A DNA stretch of 5,852 bases from NCBI GenBank assembly GCA_040758255.1, contig JBFLVX010000139.1:1-5852 (forward strand). Reading direction: 5' to 3'. How positions within the stretch are numbered: the first letter of the stretch is position 1; every line of letters begins with the position of its first letter. Below, piece after piece: positions 1 through 5,852 of the stretch. Source of the stretch: JACRPZ01 sp040758255 (lineage in GTDB: Bacteria; Nitrospirota; Thermodesulfovibrionia; UBA6902). Both the position numbers and the translations under genes were made by a program. Under the pieces are notes generated by a model. The model made no database searches, had not been told where the DNA came from, and saw only the letters and a list, made by a program, of their open reading frames with translations.

Positions 1-546
1 AAGATCTGACTTCCCTGCAATGCCTGCAACTTCCCGCCAGCCGCCTATTGATACGCCGCTCATTTCTAATGCATTCAGGACGGCAAATGAGGATATCGTG
101 ATAACATCTGGCTGGAGAGAAAGCTTGTGGAGAAATTCATTAACTGCATCGAGCTTCCCTTTAGGAACAACGGCAAAAACCACTTTTGCAGCGGTATCAC
201 GTTCCTCTACTACCTGAAAATCATAATTAACATCTTCAATCTGAAACGGTATATGACGTTCAATCTCGTATCGCATTAACTGGGAAAGCGCATCCTTGCC
301 TCTTTCCCTGGCCAACGGCAGTTCTGTAAATTTGATAATCGCCCATTTGTCAGGAATACTTGCAAAAATTCTTTTGGTTCGTATGCCGCGCCGGCTTAAA
401 TGCTCCTTTATGGCAGAGATAATCTCATCATCCCCCTTAAAAGGAAACGTTGCGGATGACAGCGCCCTCATGCCTGAAAGGCTGTTCTTAAGGTGTGTAA
501 ATATAATAGAGTCTTCCTTAAACTCTATGCCCAGCAGTTCTACCAT
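1..546 (-). CDS. gspL: GspL/PilM-like T2SS assembly platform protein (C-terminus missing)
   Basis: GspL recruits the GspE ATPase to the inner membrane through a cytoplasmic actin-like domain and contacts GspM in the periplasm. The frame is open for 182 codons from the ATG at 546 to the left edge, so the protein is cut short. Visible features are a starting strand VELLGIEF (2-9), RIFASIPDKWAIIKF (59-73), and the diagnostic LMRYEIERHIPFQIEDVNYDF (90-110), which matches the PilM/GspL actin-like fold. VVFAVVPKGKLDAV (122-135) follows. No membrane segment is seen yet; in GspL it would come about 250 residues in. The gene starts 4 bp after gspK, with AGGG 7 nt before the ATG. The sequence looks more PilM-like than enterobacterial GspL, so it could be a separate PilM-type subunit with PilN and PilO partners to the left. 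Family assignment is firm; the choice between fused GspL and PilM is not. Confidence 0.83.
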   Translation of the reverse strand, partial: MVELLGIEFKEDSIIFTHLKNSLSGMRALSSATFPFKGDDEIISAIKEHLSRRGIRTKRIFASIPDKWAIIKFTELPLARERGKDALSQLMRYEIERHIPFQIEDVNYDFQVVEERDTAAKVVFAVVPKGKLDAVNEFLHKLSLQPDVITISSFAVLNALEMSGVSIGGWREVAGIAGKSDL

Positions 547-550
547 AGAA

Positions 551-1507
551 TTACCCTAAAAAGTTGTCATCCCAGGAAACAGCCTCCAGGCTGTTTCCTT
601 TTTTCTGCACTACCGTTCTAATACTCCTTTTGATCGCTCCGTCCGCAGATGCGCCTGTCGAAGTAATGGCAAAAAAGTCAGATGATACTTTTCCTCCTTC
701 AGGATTCGTAACATGCCCAACCACTCTCTGACTTATGATACGTGCCGCTACCTCGGCTCCCAAGACTGCCTCAAGCACGATATCCGAGCTTGTATTAACA
801 TTAATCGTGTTCAGGCCGTTAACCGTTAAATATTGTACAACACCTTTGTATATTTCTTCGCTGTTCTTATTTTTCGAGCCGTAGAATATCTCTCTCGTCA
901 TGCCCTTTACAAGTAAAAGCTCTTCTATTGATTCAAAAGGTCCGTCCTTGCAGCTATATGGATAATCCAATGACCGGTAATACTCCTCCTCCGCGCCGTT
1001 CAGCATATGGAGGTCGTTCTCGTCCCTCCAGTCAATAATAGAATCAACTATTGTATCAACTTCAGTAACATCAACGCCTGACTTAAGAAAGATGAATTTA
1101 AGCTGCAAAGCCGTTGCATTGTTGATATTGAGTTTGCTCTCTTCATCAGTGATCACGTACGAATAACTGCCACTGCCAAGACTGCCGCTCCTTTGGGGCG
1201 CTTCATCATCCGCATTAAAAACGAGCACTCCGCCCTCATTTAAATATACCTTTTGCGATTCGGCCTGGAATATCTCCATCTTCGCCTTTTCAATGCCCGC
1301 CAAAGCGATATGATAAGCCTCAGTCTCCTCTTTGAAATTTCTTGTTATATTGATCTCTGTTCTCATTGAATATGAAAATTCTCCCACGATCGCGGTAAGC
1401 AGAACAATCACCCATAAGACAACAATGAGCGCAACCGCCCCGCTTTCATCCCTTAACGGTTTGAAATATCCTTTATCGCCTCTGCAGCATTTCTTATAAC
1501 GATTCAT
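551..1507 (-). CDS. gspK: Type II secretion minor pseudopilin GspK
   Basis: GspK is the large minor pseudopilin that caps the pseudopilus tip. The 318 residues match the family's usual length of about 300-330. The leader ends DESG^AVALIVVLWVIVLL, with cleavage expected after Gly23. Mature +5 is Ile, not Glu, which is the known GspK hallmark and explains why it can only sit at the tip. Downstream are two SAM-like/helix-hairpin-helix parts. The first has KLNINNATALQL (125-136), IIDWRDEND (157-165), GAEEEYY (171-177) and GPFESIEELLLVKGM (189-203). The second has TINVNTSSDIVLEAVLG (234-250). FAITSTGAS (279-287) begins the closing strand. The ATG at 1507 overlaps the gspJ end by 14 bp and has AGAAGG 11 nt upstream. 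A TTG at 1564 would add 19 residues ahead of the leader and is not needed. Confidence 0.95.
   Translation of the reverse strand: MNRYKKCCRGDKGYFKPLRDESGAVALIVVLWVIVLLTAIVGEFSYSMRTEINITRNFKEETEAYHIALAGIEKAKMEIFQAESQKVYLNEGGVLVFNADDEAPQRSGSLGSGSYSYVITDEESKLNINNATALQLKFIFLKSGVDVTEVDTIVDSIIDWRDENDLHMLNGAEEEYYRSLDYPYSCKDGPFESIEELLLVKGMTREIFYGSKNKNSEEIYKGVVQYLTVNGLNTINVNTSSDIVLEAVLGAEVAARIISQRVVGHVTNPEGGKVSSDFFAITSTGASADGAIKRSIRTVVQKKGNSLEAVSWDDNFLG
554..557 (-). promoter_or_regulatory. gspL ribosome binding site
   Basis: AGGG lies 7 nt before the ATG at 546 and overlaps the final codons of gspK (TTA GGG TAA). It supports that start and suggests that gspL translation is coupled to gspK. Confidence 0.5.
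574..604 (+). terminator. Intrinsic-terminator-like hairpin, antisense to gspK
   Basis: A perfect inverted repeat has arms AGGAAACAGCC (574-584) and GGCTGTTTCCT (589-599), giving an 11-bp stem with loop TCCA. It is followed on the plus strand by six T (599-604, the first also in the stem). This is the classic shape of a Rho-independent terminator for plus-strand transcripts. It lies wholly within gspK codons (encoding KKGNSLEAVS) close to the gspK stop. No plus-strand gene precedes it in the window, so it would act on antisense RNA. On the operon mRNA the same bases fold into a hairpin ending about 17 nt before the gspL ribosome site and lack an immediate U tract. The structure is seen directly; its function is inferred. 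Confidence 0.5.
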
Positions 1508-2132
1508 TGTCGTTTGAGCCTTCTTTGATTTTGGAGAGAGGCAATGACACCCGCATCGGTTCAAAATCCCCTATCTTAAATATCACAGCCGCCGGAAGCT
1601 CATCGCCCATCTCCCATGATTCCTTCCATTCTTCGGCATCCGGCGCAAGGTATGAAAATTTGATCTCCCCTATACTCGGTTCTATAACTTCGTCATCAGC
1701 AGAGCTGATCTCAAATAACTTTTTATCGGGAAGCATCCCTTCTCTAAATAAAAGGGCGCCGTCTTTGTACCTGTACCTTATCCACCTGAATCCGCTTACG
1801 TATGAATCATTAGAGACCGTGACAAAGGTGATTGAATCCGATTCGCCCTTGAATATCACAACCTTATCTTCATCAATCTTCATCCTGTACGGGTATGAAG
1901 ATTTTAACTGCCGTGAGAACAATTCATACAATACCCGATACTTCTGTATATCACTCGTCTCTCTGTCGCCTCTTTCCCACGCATCTATTCCGAGACGAAA
2001 ACCGCTTCCGATGATTAAAGTGACTAAACTTAAAATAACTATAGCCAGTATAACCTCAACAAGCGTAAATCCTGTCTGAACATTAACAGCCCTATACTTC
2101 CCGTATTTTTTTGTTCGTCTTATGTCTTGCAC
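1494..2132 (-). CDS. gspJ: Type II secretion minor pseudopilin GspJ
   Basis: GspJ is a minor pseudopilin of the I-J-K tip complex. With the start chosen here it has 212 residues. Cleavage is at QTG^FTLVE between Gly21 and Phe22, with the +5 Glu at residue 26 and a hydrophobic helix to about residue 43. Family features include AWERGDRE (51-58), FSRQLKSSYPYR (72-83) and the C-terminal pattern FSYLAPDAEEWKESW (159-173) followed by LPAAVIFKI (179-187). There is no ATG start. GTG at 2141 would give 215 residues, and GTG at 2132 gives 212. I prefer 2132 because AAGAG precedes it by 8 nt and because the leader then begins MQDI and is 21 residues long, exactly as in GspI. Its last 14 bases overlap gspK. 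Confidence 0.93.
   Translation of the reverse strand: MQDIRRTKKYGKYRAVNVQTGFTLVEVILAIVILSLVTLIIGSGFRLGIDAWERGDRETSDIQKYRVLYELFSRQLKSSYPYRMKIDEDKVVIFKGESDSITFVTVSNDSYVSGFRWIRYRYKDGALLFREGMLPDKKLFEISSADDEVIEPSIGEIKFSYLAPDAEEWKESWEMGDELPAAVIFKIGDFEPMRVSLPLSKIKEGSNDNESL
1519..1524 (-). promoter_or_regulatory. gspK ribosome binding site
   Basis: AGAAGG lies inside the 3' end of gspJ, 11 nt before the ATG at 1507. It supports that ATG over the upstream TTG at 1564, although the spacer is slightly long. Confidence 0.45.
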
Positions 2133-2140
2133 CTTAACCA

Positions 2141-2145
2141 CTCTT
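2141..2145 (-). promoter_or_regulatory. Putative gspJ ribosome binding site
   Basis: AAGAG lies 8 nt before the GTG at 2132 and just after the gspI stop. The alternative GTG at 2141 has no comparable purine-rich sequence at a good distance. This helps choose the shorter start, but the match is modest. Confidence 0.4.
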
Positions 2146-2590
2146 AAAGGTTCTCGGCATCCTCCGCTGATACCATCTTGAGGCTCTCAAGCTCAAATGA
2201 GCTCTCCTGCTTTGCGGCAGATTTCCACGTTATTTTTACTTTCAATTTCAATAAGTTAACCATCGCTTCTTCATCTTTAGCATTATCAGCCTCTTCGAAC
2301 AGCTCTGCGCCTGCCTCCCATTTGTAACCGTCACTGAACTCGCCGCCTTCATGAGGATGTATAGGCGATGCGTACAACTCCTCCATCTTATCCTTCGCAT
2401 GCATGACAGCTCTTGTATAATCGCAAGATGCCCTGCTCGACTTTAACCCCGCGGCAAAAAGCTGCATAATCATGACGAGACTTACAGATAAGATAGCGAC
2501 AGCCACAATCACTTCTATAAGTGTAAACCCTGCCGCCCCTGAAAATTGCGAGTTAATGACCCTATAATTATTTGATTTAATATCCTGCAT
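2144..2590 (-). CDS. gspI: Type II secretion minor pseudopilin GspI
   Basis: GspI is a minor pseudopilin that nucleates the tip complex with GspJ and GspK. The precursor has 148 residues. The cleavage site is AAG^FTLIE between Gly21 and Phe22, with Glu26 at mature +5, followed by a hydrophobic helix to about residue 47. After the helix come the family-typical stretch with ASCDYTRAVMHAKDKMEEL (54-72), an acidic loop rich in Glu and Asp (about 81-108), and a strand LKLKVKITWK (114-123). The ATG at 2590 has an in-frame TGA three codons upstream, so it cannot be extended. It has no clear Shine-Dalgarno sequence, and the 16-bp space from gspH holds an 8-bp direct repeat. The name rests on domain pattern, length and position between gspH and gspJ. 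Confidence 0.93.
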   Translation of the reverse strand: MQDIKSNNYRVINSQFSGAAGFTLIEVIVAVAILSVSLVMIMQLFAAGLKSSRASCDYTRAVMHAKDKMEELYASPIHPHEGGEFSDGYKWEAGAELFEEADNAKDEEAMVNLLKLKVKITWKSAAKQESSFELESLKMVSAEDAENL

Positions 2591-2606
2591 TATAATTCAA
2601 TACCAT

Positions 2607-3155
2607 TCAATATGAACTCTGATTCTTTGTTATCTCCACCTTTCCGGTTACCCTATTGACCGTCACTAATAAACCTCTGCCCACTTGATTACGGATATCT
2701 ATCATTCCGCCAGTGGAATTGCCGCCAGGGAAAAAATAAATCTTGTAAGAATCATCCTCCCCCTCCTTAAAATTTATCTTTAAGTTATCCGGAAGAGTCT
2801 TGCTCATTACGGATTCGGCTTCATTATTTCCGGCAATGTCCGATGCATATAGGCTGTATGTTCCTTTGCTTTCACTAATTACAAAAGAATATACTTTTTT
2901 CTCGGATACCGCACGGTTTCGGGCATATTTCAGAGTTGTGGTTATCTCTTTGGCAACTCTCTTTAATTCAAGATTACCCGAACCCTTATTGACAAAGATG
3001 CCGACCAGGCCCAGGGAAATTCCTATAATCATCAGAACAATGATCAGCTCAATAAGGGTAAAACCAGCGGAATGATGCAAACTGAAGGAAGGACAGAAAA
3101 TCAAGGATGAACTCTTCTCTTCAGCCTTTCTTGTTCTGTATACATTCTTTCTCAT
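2607..3155 (-). CDS. gspH: Type II secretion minor pseudopilin GspH
   Basis: GspH is a minor pseudopilin thought to join the GspI-J-K tip complex to the GspG shaft. The precursor has 182 residues. The prepilin peptidase site is SAG^FTLIE, between Gly31 and Phe32, with the +5 Glu at position 36 and a hydrophobic helix to about residue 55. The periplasmic part has the GspH pattern: AKEITTTLKYARNRAV (68-83), FFPGGNSTGG (141-150), and the closing strand pair GRGLLVTVNRVTGKVEI (159-175). The leader of 31 residues is long for this family but is basic at its start. The ATG at 3155 is the only ATG in the leader; TTG codons at residues 18 and 26 are possible but would leave leaders without basic residues. 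The ribosome site is weak (AAAGA), and gspG ends only 7 bp upstream. A FimT-like pseudopilin of type IV pili is the alternative; synteny argues for GspH. Confidence 0.92.
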   Translation of the reverse strand: MRKNVYRTRKAEEKSSSLIFCPSFSLHHSAGFTLIELIIVLMIIGISLGLVGIFVNKGSGNLELKRVAKEITTTLKYARNRAVSEKKVYSFVISESKGTYSLYASDIAGNNEAESVMSKTLPDNLKINFKEGEDDSYKIYFFPGGNSTGGMIDIRNQVGRGLLVTVNRVTGKVEITKNQSSY

Positions 3156-3162
3156 TCAATCT

Positions 3163-3621
3163 TTATTTTTCTTTTCCGAGCCCCTTCCAGCTTACAAGGT
3201 CGCTGTCTTCTCCTTCGCCGCCTTCAGCATTATCCTTGCCGTACGAATAGAGATCATAATCGCCGTGATTGCCCGGGCACTCATAGTGATATGGATTATG
3301 CCATGGATCAAGAGGTATCTCACTCTTTTTCAGATACGGACCATGCCACCCTTCATCGCCGGAGACAGGCTTAATGAGCGCTTCCAAACCCTCTGAAGTG
3401 GTTGGATACCTCCCGACGTCGAGTCGGAATGAATCAAGAGCTGTTCCCAAAAGCTCTATCTGCGCGTAAGCCGCATTTGTATTTGCCTTCCCCAGCTTAT
3501 TGAAAACCTTTGGAGCAACAAGCGCTGCAAGCAGTCCGAGAATAATCATGACCACCATAAGCTCAATAAGTGTAAATCCGCCCTCGTCTTTTAAATGGTT
3601 TCTGCTTTTCTTTCCATTCAT
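3163..3621 (-). CDS. gspG: Type II secretion major pseudopilin GspG
   Basis: GspG is the main subunit of the periplasmic pseudopilus. The 152-residue precursor starts with a short basic leader (MNGKKSRNHLKDEGG) cut by prepilin peptidase between Gly15 and Phe16. The mature protein starts FTLIE, with the assembly-critical Glu at +5 (Glu20), then a hydrophobic helix (about 18-37). The globular part carries family hallmarks: GRYPTTSEGLEALI (70-83), GPYLKK (94-99), PLDPWHNPYHY (103-113) and PGNHGDYDLYSYGKD (116-130). Near the C-terminus is an acidic loop, GGEGEDSDLVSW (134-145), the region that binds calcium in characterised GspG proteins. TAA ends the gene 7 bp before gspH. The 34-bp gap after gspF is the largest in the operon. 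The start is supported by the strong GGGGG ribosome site 5 nt upstream. Confidence 0.97.
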   Translation of the reverse strand: MNGKKSRNHLKDEGGFTLIELMVVMIILGLLAALVAPKVFNKLGKANTNAAYAQIELLGTALDSFRLDVGRYPTTSEGLEALIKPVSGDEGWHGPYLKKSEIPLDPWHNPYHYECPGNHGDYDLYSYGKDNAEGGEGEDSDLVSWKGLGKEK

Positions 3622-3623
3622 AA

Positions 3624-3631
3624 CTTCCCCC
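3624..3631 (-). promoter_or_regulatory. gspG ribosome binding site
   Basis: GGGGGAAG sits just before the gspG ATG, with 5 nt between the G run and the start codon. It is the most G-rich ribosome site in the window, which fits the need for GspG to be made in excess over the minor pseudopilins. Confidence 0.65.
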
Positions 3632-3655
3632 TTATAACATTGAATAATTTATTAG

Positions 3656-4873
3656 TTAAAACGGCAGTTCATTAATGCTGAATATCGCCAAAAGCATAGC
3701 TATGACAATAAAACCTACAATAAGACCCATAAAAAGTATCATGGCAGGCTCAAGCAAAGAGAGCATCCTCTTTACGGAAGTCCTCACCTCTATATCAAAT
3801 CGTTCAGCAATCTTAGTGAGCATCTCATCAAGCCTTCCTGTCTCCTCGCCCACCTTCACCATATGCACGGCCATCGGAGGGAATATATTGCTTCTCTTTA
3901 AAGGCTCTGATATGCCTCTTCCTTTTCTTACTTCTTCCCTTACGGACTGGATCATCTCCGCTATGCTTTCGCTGCCAAGTGTGCCTTTTACTATCTGCAG
4001 TGCGTTAAGCAGCGGGACCCCGCTCTGAAGAAGGGTTCCCAATGTTCTTGCAAACCTCGAAACAGCAGCCTCTTTAAATAATCTTCCGAATAGCGGCAGT
4101 CTGAATCTTGCCCTGTCCCATGCCTGTCTCCCGCTCTCGGTGCCGAGGTATCGCCTTACTGCAAAAAAAAGAGCGGCTAAAAACAGCAGTATAGCCCACC
4201 AATAGTTTATTAAGCCGCCACTTATGCCGAGGAGTATCTTTGTAGGCAGGGGAAGCGTCTCCCCCATATCAGAGAATATACTTGTAAACCTCGGCACCAC
4301 GAATGTAAGCAATACGATAATTGCAGAGCCTCCAACAACGCTCAGTATGGAAGGATAAATAACAGCGGATCGTATCTCTTCCTTTAATGCCTGTGTGTTT
4401 TCAAGATAGACCGCCATTCTTGAGATCGTATCCTCAAGAAAGCCTCCGGCTTCTCCTGCCTTGATCATATTTACATAAAAGAGCGGGAATGCGGATTTGA
4501 ACTTTGAGAGCGCTTCTGAAAATGATTTTCCGCTCCGTATCTGGGATAAAATATCTTTTATCATATCCCTGAAGGGCTTCTTGTCGGTCAGTTCATAAAG
4601 TATTGAAAGCGCCCTGTCAAGAGGGAATCCGGCGTCAAGAAGCACGCCAAGCTGGTATGTAAAGGTCATTACATCTTTATCTTTTACGCCTTGCTGAAAG
4701 AAGTCGGAGAGGATATTTGATATATTCCTGCCTTCAACCGCTTTGCTGACCTTTAAGGGGAAGTACCCCATGCCCTGAATACGGTCCACAGCCGCACGTT
4801 CGCTTGCCGCCTCGACATTGCCTGTTACAATATTGCCGTCACCGGCAGCTGCCTCATATGAGTAAGTTTCCAT
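3656..4873 (-). CDS. gspF: Type II secretion inner-membrane platform protein GspF
   Basis: GspF is the polytopic inner-membrane platform protein that couples GspE ATPase activity to pseudopilin extraction and assembly. The 405 residues match the usual family length. Two copies of the T2SSF domain are visible, roughly residues 68-190 and 270-392. Each has the conserved GE-x-x-G-x-L motif: KAGEAGGFLED (138-148) and KVGEETGRLDE (340-350). Membrane segments are likely near 171-193, 222-240 and 375-398, and the protein ends in the characteristic short tail after IFSINELPF. The ATG at 4873 is preceded by AGGAG with an 8-nt spacer, lying inside the last codons of gspE. The TGATG overlap suggests translational coupling. 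PilC of type IV pili is the close paralogue; the gene order makes GspF the better name. Confidence 0.97.
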   Translation of the reverse strand: METYSYEAAAGDGNIVTGNVEAASERAAVDRIQGMGYFPLKVSKAVEGRNISNILSDFFQQGVKDKDVMTFTYQLGVLLDAGFPLDRALSILYELTDKKPFRDMIKDILSQIRSGKSFSEALSKFKSAFPLFYVNMIKAGEAGGFLEDTISRMAVYLENTQALKEEIRSAVIYPSILSVVGGSAIIVLLTFVVPRFTSIFSDMGETLPLPTKILLGISGGLINYWWAILLFLAALFFAVRRYLGTESGRQAWDRARFRLPLFGRLFKEAAVSRFARTLGTLLQSGVPLLNALQIVKGTLGSESIAEMIQSVREEVRKGRGISEPLKRSNIFPPMAVHMVKVGEETGRLDEMLTKIAERFDIEVRTSVKRMLSLLEPAMILFMGLIVGFIVIAMLLAIFSINELPF

Positions 4874-5852
4874 CAGATTAACTCCTGAGTCACCCTCAAA
4901 ACTTCCTCAACCGTTGTTATGCCTTTTCTAACTTTTTGCCAGCCGCTTTCCCTCAGAAGATGCATTCCGCCTGAGACAGCCATATCTCTGATAGCATCAG
5001 AACTGGCCCTTCCCAGAACAAGCTGCTTCAGATCTTCATTCATAACCATCAATTCAAATATGCCTGTTCTGCTTTTATAGCCTGTATATCTGCATTCATC
5101 GCAGCCTGCTCCGTGATAAATCTCGGTGCTTGCCAAAGCAACCTCGACTTTTTCAAGAATCTTCGGGTTTGGAGTAAAAGGCTCCTTACACACCGGACAG
5201 ATAACCCTTACCAGCCTCTGTGCCAGCACGCCGATGAGAGAAGATGATACCAAAAAACCCTCGGTGCCCATATCAAGCAGCCTTGTAACAGCGCCAGGGG
5301 CGTCATTTGTATGAAGCGTGCTGAATACCAGATGCCCTGTAAGCGCGGAATGCACAGATATCTCGGCAGTCTCAATATCCCTGATCTCTCCTACCATTAT
5401 GACATCCGGGTCCTGACGGACAATATGCCTTAGGCCATTAGCAAAAGTAAGTCCTATCTTGGGATGCACCTGTATCTGATTTATGCCTTCAATCTGATAT
5501 TCGATAGGATCCTCTATAGTGATGATCTTCTTGTCTTCAGAGTTGATTTCGCTAAGGGACGCGTAAAGCGTGGTTGTTTTCCCGCTTCCGGTAGGGCCTG
5601 TTACCAGAAGCATGCCGTAAGGAGCGTTAATCAGCTTCCTGTATTCTTCGACAATATTCTCAGGAAAACCAAGATGTTCAAGCGCGGTCAGGGAAGTGCT
5701 CCTGTCGAGTATCCTCATGACAATGCTCTCTCCGTAAACAGTCGGCATGGTGGAGATCCTGAGGTCTAAATCCCGGCCCGAGACTCTTAGCTTTATTCTT
5801 CCATCCTGCGGAAGCCTTCTTTCGGCAATATTAAGCCTTGACATTATCTTAA
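4873..5852 (-). CDS. gspE: Type II secretion ATPase GspE (N-terminus missing)
   Basis: This is the hexameric cytoplasmic traffic ATPase that drives T2SS pseudopilus assembly. The reading frame stays open to the right edge; the ATG at 5844 is internal, since the codons before it (AAG ATA) continue the conserved stretch leading into AERRLPQDGRI. About 325 residues are visible. Family members are usually 500 to 570 residues, so the N1E and most of the N2E domain, which binds GspL, lie outside. Counting from the Met at 5844, I see Walker A GPTGSGKT (83-90), the Asp box around EDPIEY (111-116), Walker B with DPDVIMVGEIRD (145-156), the His box ALTGHLVFSTLHTND (167-181), and a zinc-binding tetracysteine element with CPVC (216-219) and CDEC (248-251). 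The CxxC pair and the following GYKSRTGIFE are typical of GspE and PilB. Synteny with gspF and the pseudopilins favours GspE. The stop codon TGA overlaps the gspF start by one base. Confidence 0.97.
   Translation of the reverse strand, partial: KIMSRLNIAERRLPQDGRIKLRVSGRDLDLRISTMPTVYGESIVMRILDRSTSLTALEHLGFPENIVEEYRKLINAPYGMLLVTGPTGSGKTTTLYASLSEINSEDKKIITIEDPIEYQIEGINQIQVHPKIGLTFANGLRHIVRQDPDVIMVGEIRDIETAEISVHSALTGHLVFSTLHTNDAPGAVTRLLDMGTEGFLVSSSLIGVLAQRLVRVICPVCKEPFTPNPKILEKVEVALASTEIYHGAGCDECRYTGYKSRTGIFELMVMNEDLKQLVLGRASSDAIRDMAVSGGMHLLRESGWQKVRKGITTVEEVLRVTQELI
4882..4886 (-). promoter_or_regulatory. gspF ribosome binding site
   Basis: AGGAG lies 8 nt before the gspF ATG, within the final codons of gspE (CAG GAG TTA ATC TGA). 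It is a near-consensus Shine-Dalgarno sequence and fixes the gspF start at 4873. Confidence 0.8.

Noticed and set aside
1508..1564. A 19-residue N-terminal extension of GspK from a TTG codon
   Set aside because: The ATG at 1507 gives a normal leader with a basic start and a ribosome site. The extension would make a leader of over 40 residues and deepen the overlap with gspJ.
1507..2079. A 190-codon plus-strand open frame lying across gspJ
   Set aside because: It is antisense to a well-supported gspJ. Its sequence is Ser-, Leu- and Ile-rich with no recognisable domain, as expected of a shadow frame.
4163..4170. Run of eight A (T on the coding strand) in gspF as a phase-variation site
   Set aside because: It encodes Leu-Phe-Phe in a membrane segment, where T-rich codons are expected. 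The frame is intact, and a single run of eight is weak evidence for slippage control.
1..5852. A type IV pilus operon instead of a T2SS
   Set aside because: GspE/F and PilM-like proteins are shared by both systems, but the G-H-I-J-K pseudopilin series, the GspG acidic C-terminal loop and a GspK lacking Glu5 are specific to T2SS.
1..5852. A novel or undescribed biological system
   Set aside because: Every gene fits a canonical T2SS component in canonical order, with no extra gene or insertion between them.

Overview
The whole window is one minus-strand gene cluster for a type II secretion system (T2SS). It reads right to left as gspE (its 5' end lies beyond the right edge), gspF, gspG, gspH, gspI, gspJ, gspK and a gspL/pilM-like gene (its 3' end lies beyond the left edge). 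This is the canonical gspE-to-gspL order. Every gene is identified from its own motifs: the traffic ATPase boxes in GspE, the duplicated membrane domain in GspF, class III prepilin cleavage sites in GspG, H, I and J, the Glu5-less minor pseudopilin signature in GspK, and an actin-like PilM motif in the last gene.

The genes are tightly packed. gspE and gspF share one base (TGATG), and gspF-gspG are 34 bp apart, the largest gap. gspG-gspH are 7 bp apart, gspH-gspI 16 bp and gspI-gspJ 2 or 11 bp depending on the gspJ start. gspJ and gspK overlap by 14 bp, and gspK-gspL are 4 bp apart. No stretch over 300 bases lacks a gene. I found no RNA gene, mobile element, CRISPR array or attachment site. 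The operon promoter and the gspC, gspD and gspM genes, if linked, are outside the window.

The products should form one machine. GspE is the cytoplasmic ATPase that powers assembly, and GspF is the inner-membrane platform protein it acts through. GspG is the major pseudopilin of the periplasmic pilus-like filament. GspH, I, J and K are the minor pseudopilins; I, J and K form the tip complex and H links it to the shaft. GspL recruits GspE to the membrane. An outer-membrane secretin (GspD) and a prepilin peptidase (GspO/PilD) are required but must be encoded elsewhere.

The organism is a diderm bacterium. The moderate G+C, frequent ATA and AGA/AGG codons, and PilM-like GspL would fit a Nitrospirota or deltaproteobacterial-type lineage, but this is a weak inference from style and no taxonomic marker is present.

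This is a known system, not an undescribed one. The most notable non-coding signal is a perfect 11-bp-stem hairpin followed by six T on the plus strand, inside the 3' end of gspK. It looks like an intrinsic terminator facing against the operon. Smaller points are the matching leader peptides of GspI and GspJ, which decide the gspJ start, the long GspH leader, and a possible internal promoter before gspG.
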